Shown here: positions 1-6,006 of the stretch, in pieces | Position numbering within the stretch: the first letter of the stretch is position 1 | How the letters are laid out: each line of letters starts with the position of its first letter | Origin: Candidatus Bipolaricaulota bacterium | GTDB lineage: Bacteria; Bipolaricaulota; Bipolaricaulia; Bipolaricaulales; Bipolaricaulaceae | Direction of reading: 5' to 3' | DNA length: 6,899 nucleotides | Assembly: GCA_025060555.1 (NCBI GenBank) | Contig: JANXBC010000058.1 | Location: 1 to 6,899 of the forward strand | Notes under the pieces: model-generated | What the model saw: the letters and a program-made list of their open reading frames with translations, nothing else | Databases searched by the model: none | Told to the model about the DNA's origin: nothing | Translations under genes and position numbers: made by a program

Positions 1-287
1 TGCCTCTTGTGCCTTCCGTAAGAAAGTGGCAACTGGGGAGGCAAACGTCGCGATAGACAACAAAATGACAAGCGGGGTGATAAAGTGGCGTAGAGCTCAG
101 AAGCGGATGACGTGGAGGCGAATCTAGCGAGTGAATAATCTGATTTTGGTTCGTATCAACTTGAAGGTATGTGCGTAACCATGGTTTTTGGCGTGCGTTA
201 TACGCTTGCCGGGTAATAGCGCTCAACTTTGTCTTCCGAGCCGTGGAACGCGAAAGGAGCGCCTAGCAAGTCGGTTTGTTTTGAGGG

Positions 288-320
288 CTAACTCAATTTG
301 TTGAGGACAAATAAAGTTAG
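288..320. repeat. Two-tier inverted repeat (hairpin)
   Basis: CTAACT (288-293) pairs with AGTTAG (315-320) and TTTGT (297-301) pairs with ACAAA (307-311). They are separated by a symmetric 3x3 internal loop and closed by a 5-base loop. All 11 base pairs are Watson-Crick. No T-tract follows, so it does not look like a terminator. It could be an RNA hairpin or a protein-binding dyad. Confidence 0.45.
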
Positions 321-358
321 GGAAAAGGCAGATTTTCTTGGCGTACATTGGTTCCTTT

Positions 359-385
359 TGCCATGCCAAACCTTTAGGCATGGCA
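359..385. repeat. Perfect 9-bp inverted repeat, 9-base loop
   Basis: TGCCATGCC (359-367) and GGCATGGCA (377-385) are exact reverse complements around the loop AAACCTTTA. Neither flank carries a T-tract in the direction needed for an intrinsic terminator: TTCGACC follows on the plus strand, and the minus-strand transcript would continue into A-rich sequence. An operator or a structured-RNA hairpin is more likely than a terminator, but nothing identifies a binding protein. Confidence 0.5.
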
Positions 386-738
386 TTCGACCGCCGTTCT
401 TTGCCTTGGTTACCCCTACTGGATTTTTCAATGTTCACACCGGAGCCTTAGCAGAATCTCGTTTTCCCGAAGAAATGCAGGCGTGCCCCTTGGGAAGTGA
501 ACGCCCGCCTATTTACAGCATCCAGTCGCACAGAAAGCTGCGGGAGCTTCGAATTTATGCAGTGAGAGATCTTGCAAGTTGTGCAGGAGCGCTTTCTTAA
601 GTAGGAGCACGCACTCTGCGCCTGTCCGAAATGAAGCGTAGCGCTGGTCTAAACTCCGTTGCTGCCCTTCAGGCTAGCGAGGGCATAAACCTGGATGCAG
701 GCGTATTCCGGAAAGACACGGTTTTCCCGCGTGAACCA

Positions 739-839
739 GGGAGTCACGGGGTGCTCCCCCTAATCCTACCTGAAAAGGGGAGGATAATGATCCACCGAAG
801 AGGCCAACAAGACCTTTTCGTACGGAGTTTTCCGTCCTC
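739..839 (+). other. Cluster of potential RNA stems
   Basis: Several stems lie close together. GGGAG/CTCCC extended by CAC/GTG forms a hairpin at 739-758. ATCCT/AGGAT with an inner CC/GG forms one at 763-785. ACGGA/TCCGT (822-835) is enclosed by GAGG (800-803) and CCTC (836-839). CTCCCC (754-759) could instead pair with GGGGAG (777-782), which would exclude the first two hairpins. This density suggests a structured RNA, but I match it to no known family, and GC-rich sequence yields such pairings by chance. The strand is a guess from the operon direction. Confidence 0.25.
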
Positions 840-972
840 AAGAGGCTTCCGGGGGCGTGGGTGAGAAAGGCCGGCCACGGGGATCTCCAGATGGAGCTCA
901 TCGAAGGTTTTACTATTTCTTGGGTGGGCTGCAAGTTTCCGTTGGCAAGCATTGATAAGCTAAAATTTTGGA

Positions 973-1014
973 CCTGGGCGGACCTCTTGGTACCCATTCG
1001 ATGGGCCTCCCAGG
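973..1014. repeat. Nested inverted repeat just upstream of the promoter
   Basis: An outer stem CCTGGG (973-978)/CCCAGG (1009-1014) encloses an inner stem CCCAT (993-997)/ATGGG (1001-1005) with a 3-base TCG loop. It ends seven bases before the -35 box. No T-run follows, so it is a poor terminator. Its position would suit an activator or repressor site, or an end-structure of an upstream transcript. Confidence 0.35.
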
Positions 1015-1021
1015 ATTGGCG

Positions 1022-1051
1022 TTGACGAGAGGCGCTGCTCTTCTCTATAAT
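1022..1051 (+). promoter_or_regulatory. Sigma-70-type promoter of the operon
   Basis: TTGACG (1022-1027) matches the -35 consensus at five of six bases, and TATAAT (1046-1051) is a perfect -10 box, with an 18-base spacer. Transcription would start near 1058, giving a leader of about 124 bases before the binding-protein start. There is no A/T-rich UP element upstream. It is the only plus-strand promoter of this quality I see ahead of the operon. Confidence 0.85.
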
Positions 1052-1062
1052 CTTAGCAAAGA

Positions 1063-1080
1063 TGATTTGTTTAAATCAAA
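1063..1080. promoter_or_regulatory. Dyad at the start of the transcript (possible operator)
   Basis: TGATTT (1063-1068) and AAATCA (1073-1078) form a 6-bp inverted repeat with a 4-base spacer. An overlapping 15-base dyad, TTTG...CAAA (1066-1080), matches at six of seven pairs. It lies about 6-23 bases downstream of the expected transcription start, a typical place for a repressor to block initiation. It could equally form a weak AT-rich hairpin. It matches no operator consensus I can name. Confidence 0.4.
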
Positions 1081-1090
1081 AAGGAGGTGA
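1081..1090 (+). promoter_or_regulatory. Perfect Shine-Dalgarno sequence without an obvious gene
   Basis: AAGGAGGTGA is fully complementary to the 3' end of bacterial 16S rRNA (UCACCUCCUU). It sits about 92 bases ahead of the binding-protein start. Immediately after it come GTG then TAA (1091-1096), with only a few bases of spacing. Another frame from the GTG at 1087, inside the motif itself, runs 11 codons to TAA at 1120-1122. Neither is a convincing gene. It may be a ribosome standby or leader site. Confidence 0.5.
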
Positions 1091-1121
1091 GTGTAAGACG
1101 GAACAAACAGAGGTTGGGGTA

Positions 1122-1169
1122 ATGGAGACGGTGTTGACGAGTTTGGTGAGATTGGTGTGGACCAGTTAG
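1122..1169 (+). CDS. Possible 15-codon leader peptide
   Basis: An ATG at 1122 opens a 15-codon frame reading METVLTSLVRLVWTS, ending in TAG at 1167-1169. A GAGG core (1110-1113) lies 8 bases upstream, a usable if modest Shine-Dalgarno sequence. The stop codon abuts the GGAGGTGA of the next gene, so ribosomes ending here would occupy or expose that site, which would allow translational coupling to the binding-protein gene. The peptide has no run of one amino acid that would suggest classical attenuation. Such short frames also arise by chance; position and context are the only support. Confidence 0.3.
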   Translation: METVLTSLVRLVWTS

Positions 1170-1177
1170 GGAGGTGA
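1169..1177 (+). promoter_or_regulatory. Strong ribosome-binding site of the binding-protein gene
   Basis: GGGAGGTGA, with its GGAGG core seven bases before the ATG at 1182, fixes that start. The start is also supported by the signal peptide beginning directly there. Confidence 0.9.
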
Positions 1178-1181
1178 AGGG

Positions 1182-2657
1182 ATGCGATTAAGGATCATAG
1201 GTGTTGTCGTTGTGCTATTTGGGGTTGTTCTGGGCATGGCCCAAGCCAGGCGGTTTGAGGGTGTCACGATCACCGTCTTTACTCAACCTCCGCCGTACAT
1301 TGCTAAACCCGTGATGATGTTCGCTCCCGACTGGGAGCGTCTTACTGGTGCAAAAGTGCGGCTGATCACGGCTCCATGGGGTGAGCTATATCCCAAGATG
1401 TACTCCTCGTTTGCCCTTGGGCAAGCGTTGTTCGACATTGTCATCATGCCCGCAGCCTGGCTTCCCGATTTTGCAGAAGCCGGATTCCTTGTCCCCCTGG
1501 ATGACTTCATCAAGAAGGACCCGTACATCCAGTGGGAAGATATTCTCCCTGTCTATCGCGAGCGCATCGTAAGCTGGGGCGGCAAGATCTACGCCGTTCC
1601 CGTGGATGGGGACTGCCACATTTTCTACTACCGCAAGGACGCTCTCGAGAATCCCGAATATCAAGCGATGTTTAAGGCTAAATACGGTTATGACTTACCC
1701 GTGCCGCCGCGCACCTGGAAACAGGTTCGGGATATCGCCGAGTTCTTCCATGGTTGGGACTGGGACGGCGATGGGATCACGAACTACGGGGTCGTGGAGC
1801 CGCGCCGCTACGCTGGCCAAGCCGACTGGTGCTTCTTCTCCCGCACCGTTGGCTACGTCGCGTTGCCCGGGCAGCCCGGTGGGCAGTTCTTCGATCCGGA
1901 AACGATGGCTCCGCGCATCAACTCCCCCGGTCACATCCGTGCTCTCGAGGATTATGTGGAGATCATGAAATTCGGCGTCCCGGGTATGATCAACATGGAC
2001 TCCGGTGAGGTGCGAAGCGTCTTCGCCTCGGGAGTGGCCGCGATGGCCATCGACTGGGGTGACATCGGGGTCATCTCCGAGGTTGGGCCGGAGTCCAAGG
2101 TCAAGGGCAAGGTGGGCTATGCAATCCTGCCCGGCTCCTACGAGGTCTGGGACTTCGCCAAGGGCCAGTGGGTGACCCTGCCCGAGCCCAACCAGGCGGG
2201 GTATCTGGCGTTTGGTGGCTGGGTGGCCGCAATTGACCGCAACAGCCGGAACATCGAGGCTGCTTATGATTTCATTTCCTATCTCTCTCGGCCCGATAAC
2301 AGCTACATCAGTGTCACCACCGCTGAGACCGGGTTCAACCCGTATCGCGCCTCCCACTTCGAGCGCCTGGCGGGGTGGATTGGGTTTGGCTTCGGTGCTG
2401 AGGCGGCTGAGGCTTACCTCAAGGCGATTCGCGATACCATTGGCCACCCCAACGTCCAGCCCGACCTGCGGATCCCCGGGGCGGCCAAGTACTTCGAGGC
2501 CCTCGATGCCCAGCTAGCCCTTGTAGTTGCGGGCCAGAAGACCCCCAAAGAGGCTTTGGACGAAGTGGCTCGGATCTGGGAGCAGATTACCAGGGAATAC
2601 GGTCGCGATGCTCAACTCAAGGCATACCGTCTGTCCTTGGGCCTTTCCGTTAAATAG
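1182..2657 (+). CDS. ABC transporter extracellular solute-binding protein, family 1 (carbohydrate type)
   Basis: This is a periplasmic receptor that captures a sugar or polyol and delivers it to the downstream permeases. The 491-residue product begins with a signal peptide: basic MRLR, a hydrophobic core at residues 5-19, and an AQA cleavage site near residue 22. There is no lipobox cysteine, so it should be soluble rather than lipid-anchored. Family features are the FDIVIMPAAWLPDFAEAG segment (84-101), the VPVDGDCHIFYYRKD segment (139-153) after GGKIYA, a DWDGDGITNYG loop (193-203) resembling a calcium-binding loop, AAMAIDWGD (286-294), and a GGWVAAIDRNSRNIEAAYDF segment (345-364) typical of the C-terminal lobe. 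It is longer than the usual 400-430 residues. It is the first gene of the operon, has a strong ribosome-binding site, and is followed by a terminator-like hairpin, which fits higher expression than its partners. The ligand cannot be read from the sequence. Confidence 0.93.
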   Translation: MRLRIIGVVVVLFGVVLGMAQARRFEGVTITVFTQPPPYIAKPVMMFAPDWERLTGAKVRLITAPWGELYPKMYSSFALGQALFDIVIMPAAWLPDFAEAGFLVPLDDFIKKDPYIQWEDILPVYRERIVSWGGKIYAVPVDGDCHIFYYRKDALENPEYQAMFKAKYGYDLPVPPRTWKQVRDIAEFFHGWDWDGDGITNYGVVEPRRYAGQADWCFFSRTVGYVALPGQPGGQFFDPETMAPRINSPGHIRALEDYVEIMKFGVPGMINMDSGEVRSVFASGVAAMAIDWGDIGVISEVGPESKVKGKVGYAILPGSYEVWDFAKGQWVTLPEPNQAGYLAFGGWVAAIDRNSRNIEAAYDFISYLSRPDNSYISVTTAETGFNPYRASHFERLAGWIGFGFGAEAAEAYLKAIRDTIGHPNVQPDLRIPGAAKYFEALDAQLALVVAGQKTPKEALDEVARIWEQITREYGRDAQLKAYRLSLGLSVK

Positions 2658-2667
2658 AAGGTAGGGG

Positions 2668-2712
2668 AGGCGGGACCCCGGGCCATCTTCTTGGGGTCCC
2701 GCTTCTTTGTTT
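2668..2712 (+). terminator. Terminator-like hairpin between binding protein and permease (likely partial)
   Basis: GCGGGACCCC (2670-2679) and GGGGTCCCGC (2693-2702) are perfect complements, extendable by a G-T and an A-T pair to 12 bp, with a 13-base loop. The T-rich stretch TTCTTTGTTT (2703-2712) follows. It starts 10 bases after the stop codon and ends just before the next ribosome-binding site. The T-tract is interrupted, so partial read-through is plausible and required if the permeases share this promoter. Such elements can also protect the upstream mRNA from 3' decay. Confidence 0.8.
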
Positions 2713-2725
2713 ACAAGGAGCGCGC

Positions 2726-3613
2726 GTGATCGGCAAAACTGCTCGACGACAGGCTCGCTTGTTCCTTTCTCCTACAGTCTTGCTATTGCTAGCCTTCACG
2801 CTTTTCCCGTTTTTGTTCACAATCGCTTTGGTTTTCGGAGAAGCTCGCTTTGTAGGAGGAGGGCTACAGATCGAGTTTGTCGGGATACGGAACTGGCAGC
2901 GACTTTTCCACGACGAGCGTTTCTGGAATGCTTTAGCGGTGACCCTTCGCATTGTTGTCCTGGCTGTGAGCCTAGAGTACCTGCTTGGTCTTGGTTTGGC
3001 GCTGCTTTTGGATCGAAAGGTGCGCGGGCAAAACGTTTTTCGTGTGCTCTTCATTGTGCCCATGCTCCTTACCCCAATCGCGGTGGGCTACATGTGGCGG
3101 ATGATTTTCGATGTCGGGCGCGGTCCGATCACTGGAATCCTTCAAAGGCTGGGCCTATCACCCGTGGGGTGGCTTACCGATACCTCAGTGGCCATCTACT
3201 CCATCGTGATCACCGATATTTGGCAGTGGACCCCTTTCATGTTTCTCATCCTTTATGCAGCGCTTCAAGCGATCCCCCCCGATTACATTGAGGCAGCCAG
3301 GGTGGATGGTGCATCCGGATGGCAGGTGTTCCGGCGGGTGATCCTACCATTGCTGGCACCGGCGTCCATCGCCGCCATTCTGCTGCGAGTGGTGGAGTGC
3401 TTTAAGATCGTGGACACCATTTATATCATGACGGGGGGAGGGCCAGGACGTAGCACGGAATCCATGACCTTGTTTGCTTATGCTATCGGGTTTCGTGCAT
3501 TTGATCTAGATTACGGGGCCACGATCGCTTTTAGTTTATTCCTTGCAGTGCTCATGGCTTCCATGGTGTTTGTGACTATGACCCGCCGCTTGCGGGAAGT
3601 GCGAATGGAGTAA
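2726..3613 (+). CDS. Carbohydrate ABC transporter permease, MalF/UgpA type
   Basis: This is one of two inner-membrane subunits forming the translocation channel. The start is GTG at 2726, with AAGGAG at 2715-2720 five bases upstream. The 295-residue product has about six hydrophobic segments (roughly 13-37, 70-95, 106-128, 155-180, 205-224, 266-286). The cytoplasmic EAA loop that docks with the ATPase is clear at 189-208 (EAARVDGA, then ILP). The MTGGGPGRSTESMTLFAYAI segment (235-254) is characteristic of MalF/UgpA-type subunits. It lacks the long N-terminal extension of enteric MalF, as is usual for most bacteria. The last two codons (ATG GAG) and the stop carry the GGAG used by the next gene, so the two permeases are probably translationally coupled. 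Confidence 0.93.
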   Translation: MIGKTARRQARLFLSPTVLLLLAFTLFPFLFTIALVFGEARFVGGGLQIEFVGIRNWQRLFHDERFWNALAVTLRIVVLAVSLEYLLGLGLALLLDRKVRGQNVFRVLFIVPMLLTPIAVGYMWRMIFDVGRGPITGILQRLGLSPVGWLTDTSVAIYSIVITDIWQWTPFMFLILYAALQAIPPDYIEAARVDGASGWQVFRRVILPLLAPASIAAILLRVVECFKIVDTIYIMTGGGPGRSTESMTLFAYAIGFRAFDLDYGATIAFSLFLAVLMASMVFVTMTRRLREVRME

Positions 3614-3617
3614 GGAT

Positions 3618-4460
3618 ATGAAGAAAAACTTAGCAACGATTTTTGTCTATACGCTCCTCCTCCTCTGGTCTCTTGTAGTGATAGCTCCTTTGTTCTGGTT
3701 GGTTACGACCTCCATCAAGGATAAAAACGATGTGTTCCTCGGGCCCAAGTTCATACCTTGGGTGGACTTTATCCCCACGGGACAGTGGTGGGTTCGCCTC
3801 TTCACCGTGGAAAAGGACGCGGTTCTCTATCCTTACCTCAACAGCCTCATTGTGGCCGGCGTTAGCGCATTTTTGACCACGATTTTGGGGGCGATGGCAG
3901 CCTACGCCCTTACTCGCGTGCAGTTCAAATTTGGGCCGATGAAAAACGAAGATATCCAATTTTGGATTGTATCCCAGCGTTTTATGCCTCCCATTGTTTC
4001 GGTGTTTGCAATCTTCGTAATGTATCGTGTAACGCGCCTCTTGGACACCCATATTGGTTTAATCCTCGTGTATACCGTGTTCAATCTTCCTCTGGCGGTA
4101 TGGCTTATGTCTAACTTCTTCGCCCAAATCCCGCGGTCTGTGGAGGAAGCGGCCTGGGTGGACGGAGCTTCCCTTTTGACAACGTTATTCCGCGTGGTCG
4201 TGCCCATGGTGCTTCCAAGTCTTGTCGCGACCTTCCTCTTTTGTTTTGTATTTGCGTGGAACGAGTTTCTTTTCGCCCTCATTCTTTCCTATTCGCGCAC
4301 GCAAACCGTCCCCCTCCTTATCGCGTCCCAGCATTTCCAGCGAGGCCCCCAATGGTGGGATATCTCCGCTCTCTCCACGCTAGCCGTGTTGCCGCCAATC
4401 GTCATTACGATTGCTCTTCAAAAATATTTTGTGAAGGGATTGATCCCCATAGGAAAGTAA
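3618..4460 (+). CDS. Carbohydrate ABC transporter permease, MalG/UgpE type
   Basis: This is the second channel subunit, pairing with the product of the preceding gene. The start lies four bases after the previous stop. GGAG at 3607-3610, inside the end of the upstream gene, is seven bases from the ATG. The 280-residue product has about six membrane segments (roughly 9-31, 75-97, 115-137, 145-167, 199-222, 250-270). The EAA loop is EEAAWVDGA with VVP following (176-196). A segment reading FWIVSQRFMPPIVSVF (115-130) lies between membrane segments. The C terminus, FVKGLIPIGK, matches the usual FVKGL ending of the family but lacks the final GAVKG-type tail. No nucleotide-binding subunit is encoded between it and the metabolic genes, so the ATPase must come from elsewhere. 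Confidence 0.93.
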   Translation: MKKNLATIFVYTLLLLWSLVVIAPLFWLVTTSIKDKNDVFLGPKFIPWVDFIPTGQWWVRLFTVEKDAVLYPYLNSLIVAGVSAFLTTILGAMAAYALTRVQFKFGPMKNEDIQFWIVSQRFMPPIVSVFAIFVMYRVTRLLDTHIGLILVYTVFNLPLAVWLMSNFFAQIPRSVEEAAWVDGASLLTTLFRVVVPMVLPSLVATFLFCFVFAWNEFLFALILSYSRTQTVPLLIASQHFQRGPQWWDISALSTLAVLPPIVITIALQKYFVKGLIPIGK

Positions 4461-4473
4461 AAAGTAAGAGGAT

Positions 4474-6006
4474 ATGGCCAAAACCGTAATTCTTGCCCAC
4501 GATTTGGGAACCACCGGGGATAAAGCTGTAGCTATCGATCTTCGTCGCGGCCTCTTGGCCAGCGCGTTTGTCCCCTATGAGACTGTCCGTCCATTTCCGG
4601 CAGGGGCGGAGCAAGATGCCGAGGACTGGTGGAGGGCCGTGTGCCAAGCTTCCCAAGCCGTGCTTGCCTCCGGCGCTTTTGCTCCGACGGATCTCGCCGG
4701 CGTGGTCTTCTCCGGACAGATGATGGGATGCCTTCCCGTGGATAAGCAGGGTAGGCCCCTGCGGCGCGCCATCATTTGGGCCGATCAGCGGGCCGTCCAA
4801 GAGGCTACAGAATTGCTCGAGCGTGTTGGGATTGTTCAAGTGTATAAGATCACAGGCCACCGTGTGGGTCCAGCCTATTCTGGCCCCAAGATTGCCTGGC
4901 TTCGCCGCCATGAACCTGACGTCTATGCTAGGACTTATAAATTCCTTCAGGCTAAGGATTTCGTGGTGCATTGTCTTGCCGGAACCTGGGCGACGGATCT
5001 CTCGGACGCGGGGGGGACAGGCCTTTTGGACCTCACTTCCAAAGAGTGGTCCCCTCTGCTTCTTCGTGCCTTGGAGATCGAGGGAGAAAAGCTCCCGGAC
5101 CCCGTGCCCTCCACCACCGTGGTGGGTGAAGTTACCAAACAGGCAAGTCGGGCCACTGGCATCCCCGAGGGAACACCAGTAGTGATCGGTGGGGGAGATG
5201 GCGTATGCGCTACAGCCGGTGCGGGCCTCATGGGGGAAGGGGAAGGCTATGTTTACCTAGGCGCATCCGCGTGGGTTGCCGCTTTAGCCAAAACCCCTTG
5301 TTTAGATCCTCAGATGCGCACGTTCACGTGGGTCTATCTTGACCCCGCTTGGTATTCGCCAAACGGAACTATGCATAATGCCGGGGCCGCGGTGGACTGG
5401 GTGCGCGAGCTCTTCGGCGTGGAGGATTTTGCCGTGTTCGAAAGGGAGGCTGGGCGCTCCCCACCGGGAGCGGAAGGGTTGCTTTTTCTTCCCCATCTGC
5501 GCGGTGAACGGAGCCCTTTTTGGAATCCACTCGCGCGTGGGGTGTTCATTGGGCTTTCTTTCCATATCGATCGTAGCCATATCTTTCGTGCCGCCTTTGA
5601 AGGCATTGCTTTAAATCTGAAGGCCATTGCGAAGGCTTTGGCGGAGAACCAAGTCCAACTTATGCGCGTTCGCCTGATCGGGGGTGGCGCGCGGAGTTTC
5701 CTCTGGGCTCAAATCATCGCCGATGCTTTGGGTTGCCCCGTGGAGTTGGTGGCCCAGCCTCAAGAAGCCACCGCAATAGGTGCCGCAGCTGCGGGAGCGG
5801 TAGGGGTTGGATTGGTCTCGGATTTGGCTCATGCCGTTAAAGATCTCGTCCAAGTACGGGAGCAAGTGAGTCCAAAACACAAGGAAATTTACGAATTTTT
5901 GTATCCGTTGTATCTTGAGGCGTACCGGAATTTAAGCCCCTTATGGCCAAATTTCGCTGATTTCTCGCGTAAAACGAACATGGAAGGAGGGGACCATGGA
6001 ATATAG
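4474..6006 (+). CDS. FGGY-family carbohydrate kinase, xylulokinase-like branch
   Basis: This cytoplasmic ATP-dependent kinase would phosphorylate a sugar or polyol imported by the neighbouring transporter. The 510 residues span both FGGY domains. The N-terminal phosphate-binding motif is DLGTTGDKAV (10-19). The substrate-site segments are SGQMMG (80-85) and WADQR (102-106). PKIAW is at 138-142, and the hinge to domain two carries GGGDG with the expected catalytic base Asp242. A GVFIGL...HIFRAAFE stretch (356-376) matches the second FGGY signature spacing, and LIGGGARSFLWAQIIADAL (401-419) is the ATP-side motif. Xylulokinases normally have SGQMHG and LGTS. Here His is replaced by Met84, and the later motif reads LGASAW (262-267), so the substrate may not be D-xylulose. 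The Shine-Dalgarno GAGG is only two bases from the ATG, suggesting weak or coupled initiation. The last eight codons contain the ribosome-binding site of the next gene. Confidence 0.9.
   Translation: MAKTVILAHDLGTTGDKAVAIDLRRGLLASAFVPYETVRPFPAGAEQDAEDWWRAVCQASQAVLASGAFAPTDLAGVVFSGQMMGCLPVDKQGRPLRRAIIWADQRAVQEATELLERVGIVQVYKITGHRVGPAYSGPKIAWLRRHEPDVYARTYKFLQAKDFVVHCLAGTWATDLSDAGGTGLLDLTSKEWSPLLLRALEIEGEKLPDPVPSTTVVGEVTKQASRATGIPEGTPVVIGGGDGVCATAGAGLMGEGEGYVYLGASAWVAALAKTPCLDPQMRTFTWVYLDPAWYSPNGTMHNAGAAVDWVRELFGVEDFAVFEREAGRSPPGAEGLLFLPHLRGERSPFWNPLARGVFIGLSFHIDRSHIFRAAFEGIALNLKAIAKALAENQVQLMRVRLIGGGARSFLWAQIIADALGCPVELVAQPQEATAIGAAAAGAVGVGLVSDLAHAVKDLVQVREQVSPKHKEIYEFLYPLYLEAYRNLSPLWPNFADFSRKTNMEGGDHGI
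5984..5991 (+). promoter_or_regulatory. Ribosome-binding site of the reductase, inside the kinase gene
   Basis: AAGGAGGG lies five bases ahead of the ATG at 5996, which overlaps the kinase stop codon by 11 bases. It fixes the reductase start and indicates translational coupling. Confidence 0.85.

Larger units (their letters stand above)
1..1021. other. Long upstream region with no recognised gene
   Basis: About 1 kb precedes the operon promoter and I find nothing in it that I can support as a gene. The longest reading frames are 107 codons on the minus strand (674-997), 100 on the plus strand (298-600, TTG start) and 77 on the plus strand (631-864). None gives a protein with recognisable motifs, and only the first has a Shine-Dalgarno-like sequence. 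I looked for tRNA T-loops, RNase P, SRP and tmRNA signatures and for rRNA, and saw none. What does stand out is a set of inverted repeats, listed separately. It could be an untranslated regulatory region, an unrecognised non-coding RNA locus, or decayed sequence. Confidence 0.6.

Noticed and set aside
239..278. GAGCCGT...CGGTTT stretch resembling group II intron domain V
   Set aside because: The length and internal loop do not fit the 34-base domain V, and there is no reverse transcriptase or other intron domain nearby.
223..438. Minus-strand 71-codon frame
   Set aside because: GTG start without a ribosome-binding site; no recognisable protein features.
298..600. Plus-strand 100-codon frame
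   Set aside because: It starts at a TTG with no well-placed ribosome-binding site, overlaps both hairpins, and the product resembles nothing I know.
475..704. Direct repeats ATGCAGGCGT (475, 695) and GTTTTCCCG (461, 721)
   Set aside because: Nine- and ten-base repeats are expected by chance in a kilobase, and the order of the two is reversed between copies.
631..864. Plus-strand 77-codon frame
   Set aside because: The ATG has no Shine-Dalgarno sequence at proper spacing, and the product is basic and low-order without recognisable motifs.
674..997. Minus-strand 107-codon frame with GGGAGG eight bases before its ATG
   Set aside because: The Shine-Dalgarno match lies in an arm of the 973-1014 inverted repeat and may be coincidental. 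The predicted protein shows no motif, fold pattern or membrane segment I recognise.
1111..1131. G-rich leader stretch as a G-quadruplex
   Set aside because: Only two-G tiers are available, which is weak, and G-richness is explained by ribosome-binding sequences.
1133..1141. GTTGACGAG repeated from 1021-1029, a possible second promoter
   Set aside because: No -10-like sequence occurs 16-19 bases downstream of the second copy.
1695..2447. Minus-strand 250-codon frame inside the binding-protein gene
   Set aside because: It is antisense to a clear family-1 binding protein in GC-rich sequence, where long antisense frames are expected; the product has no family features.
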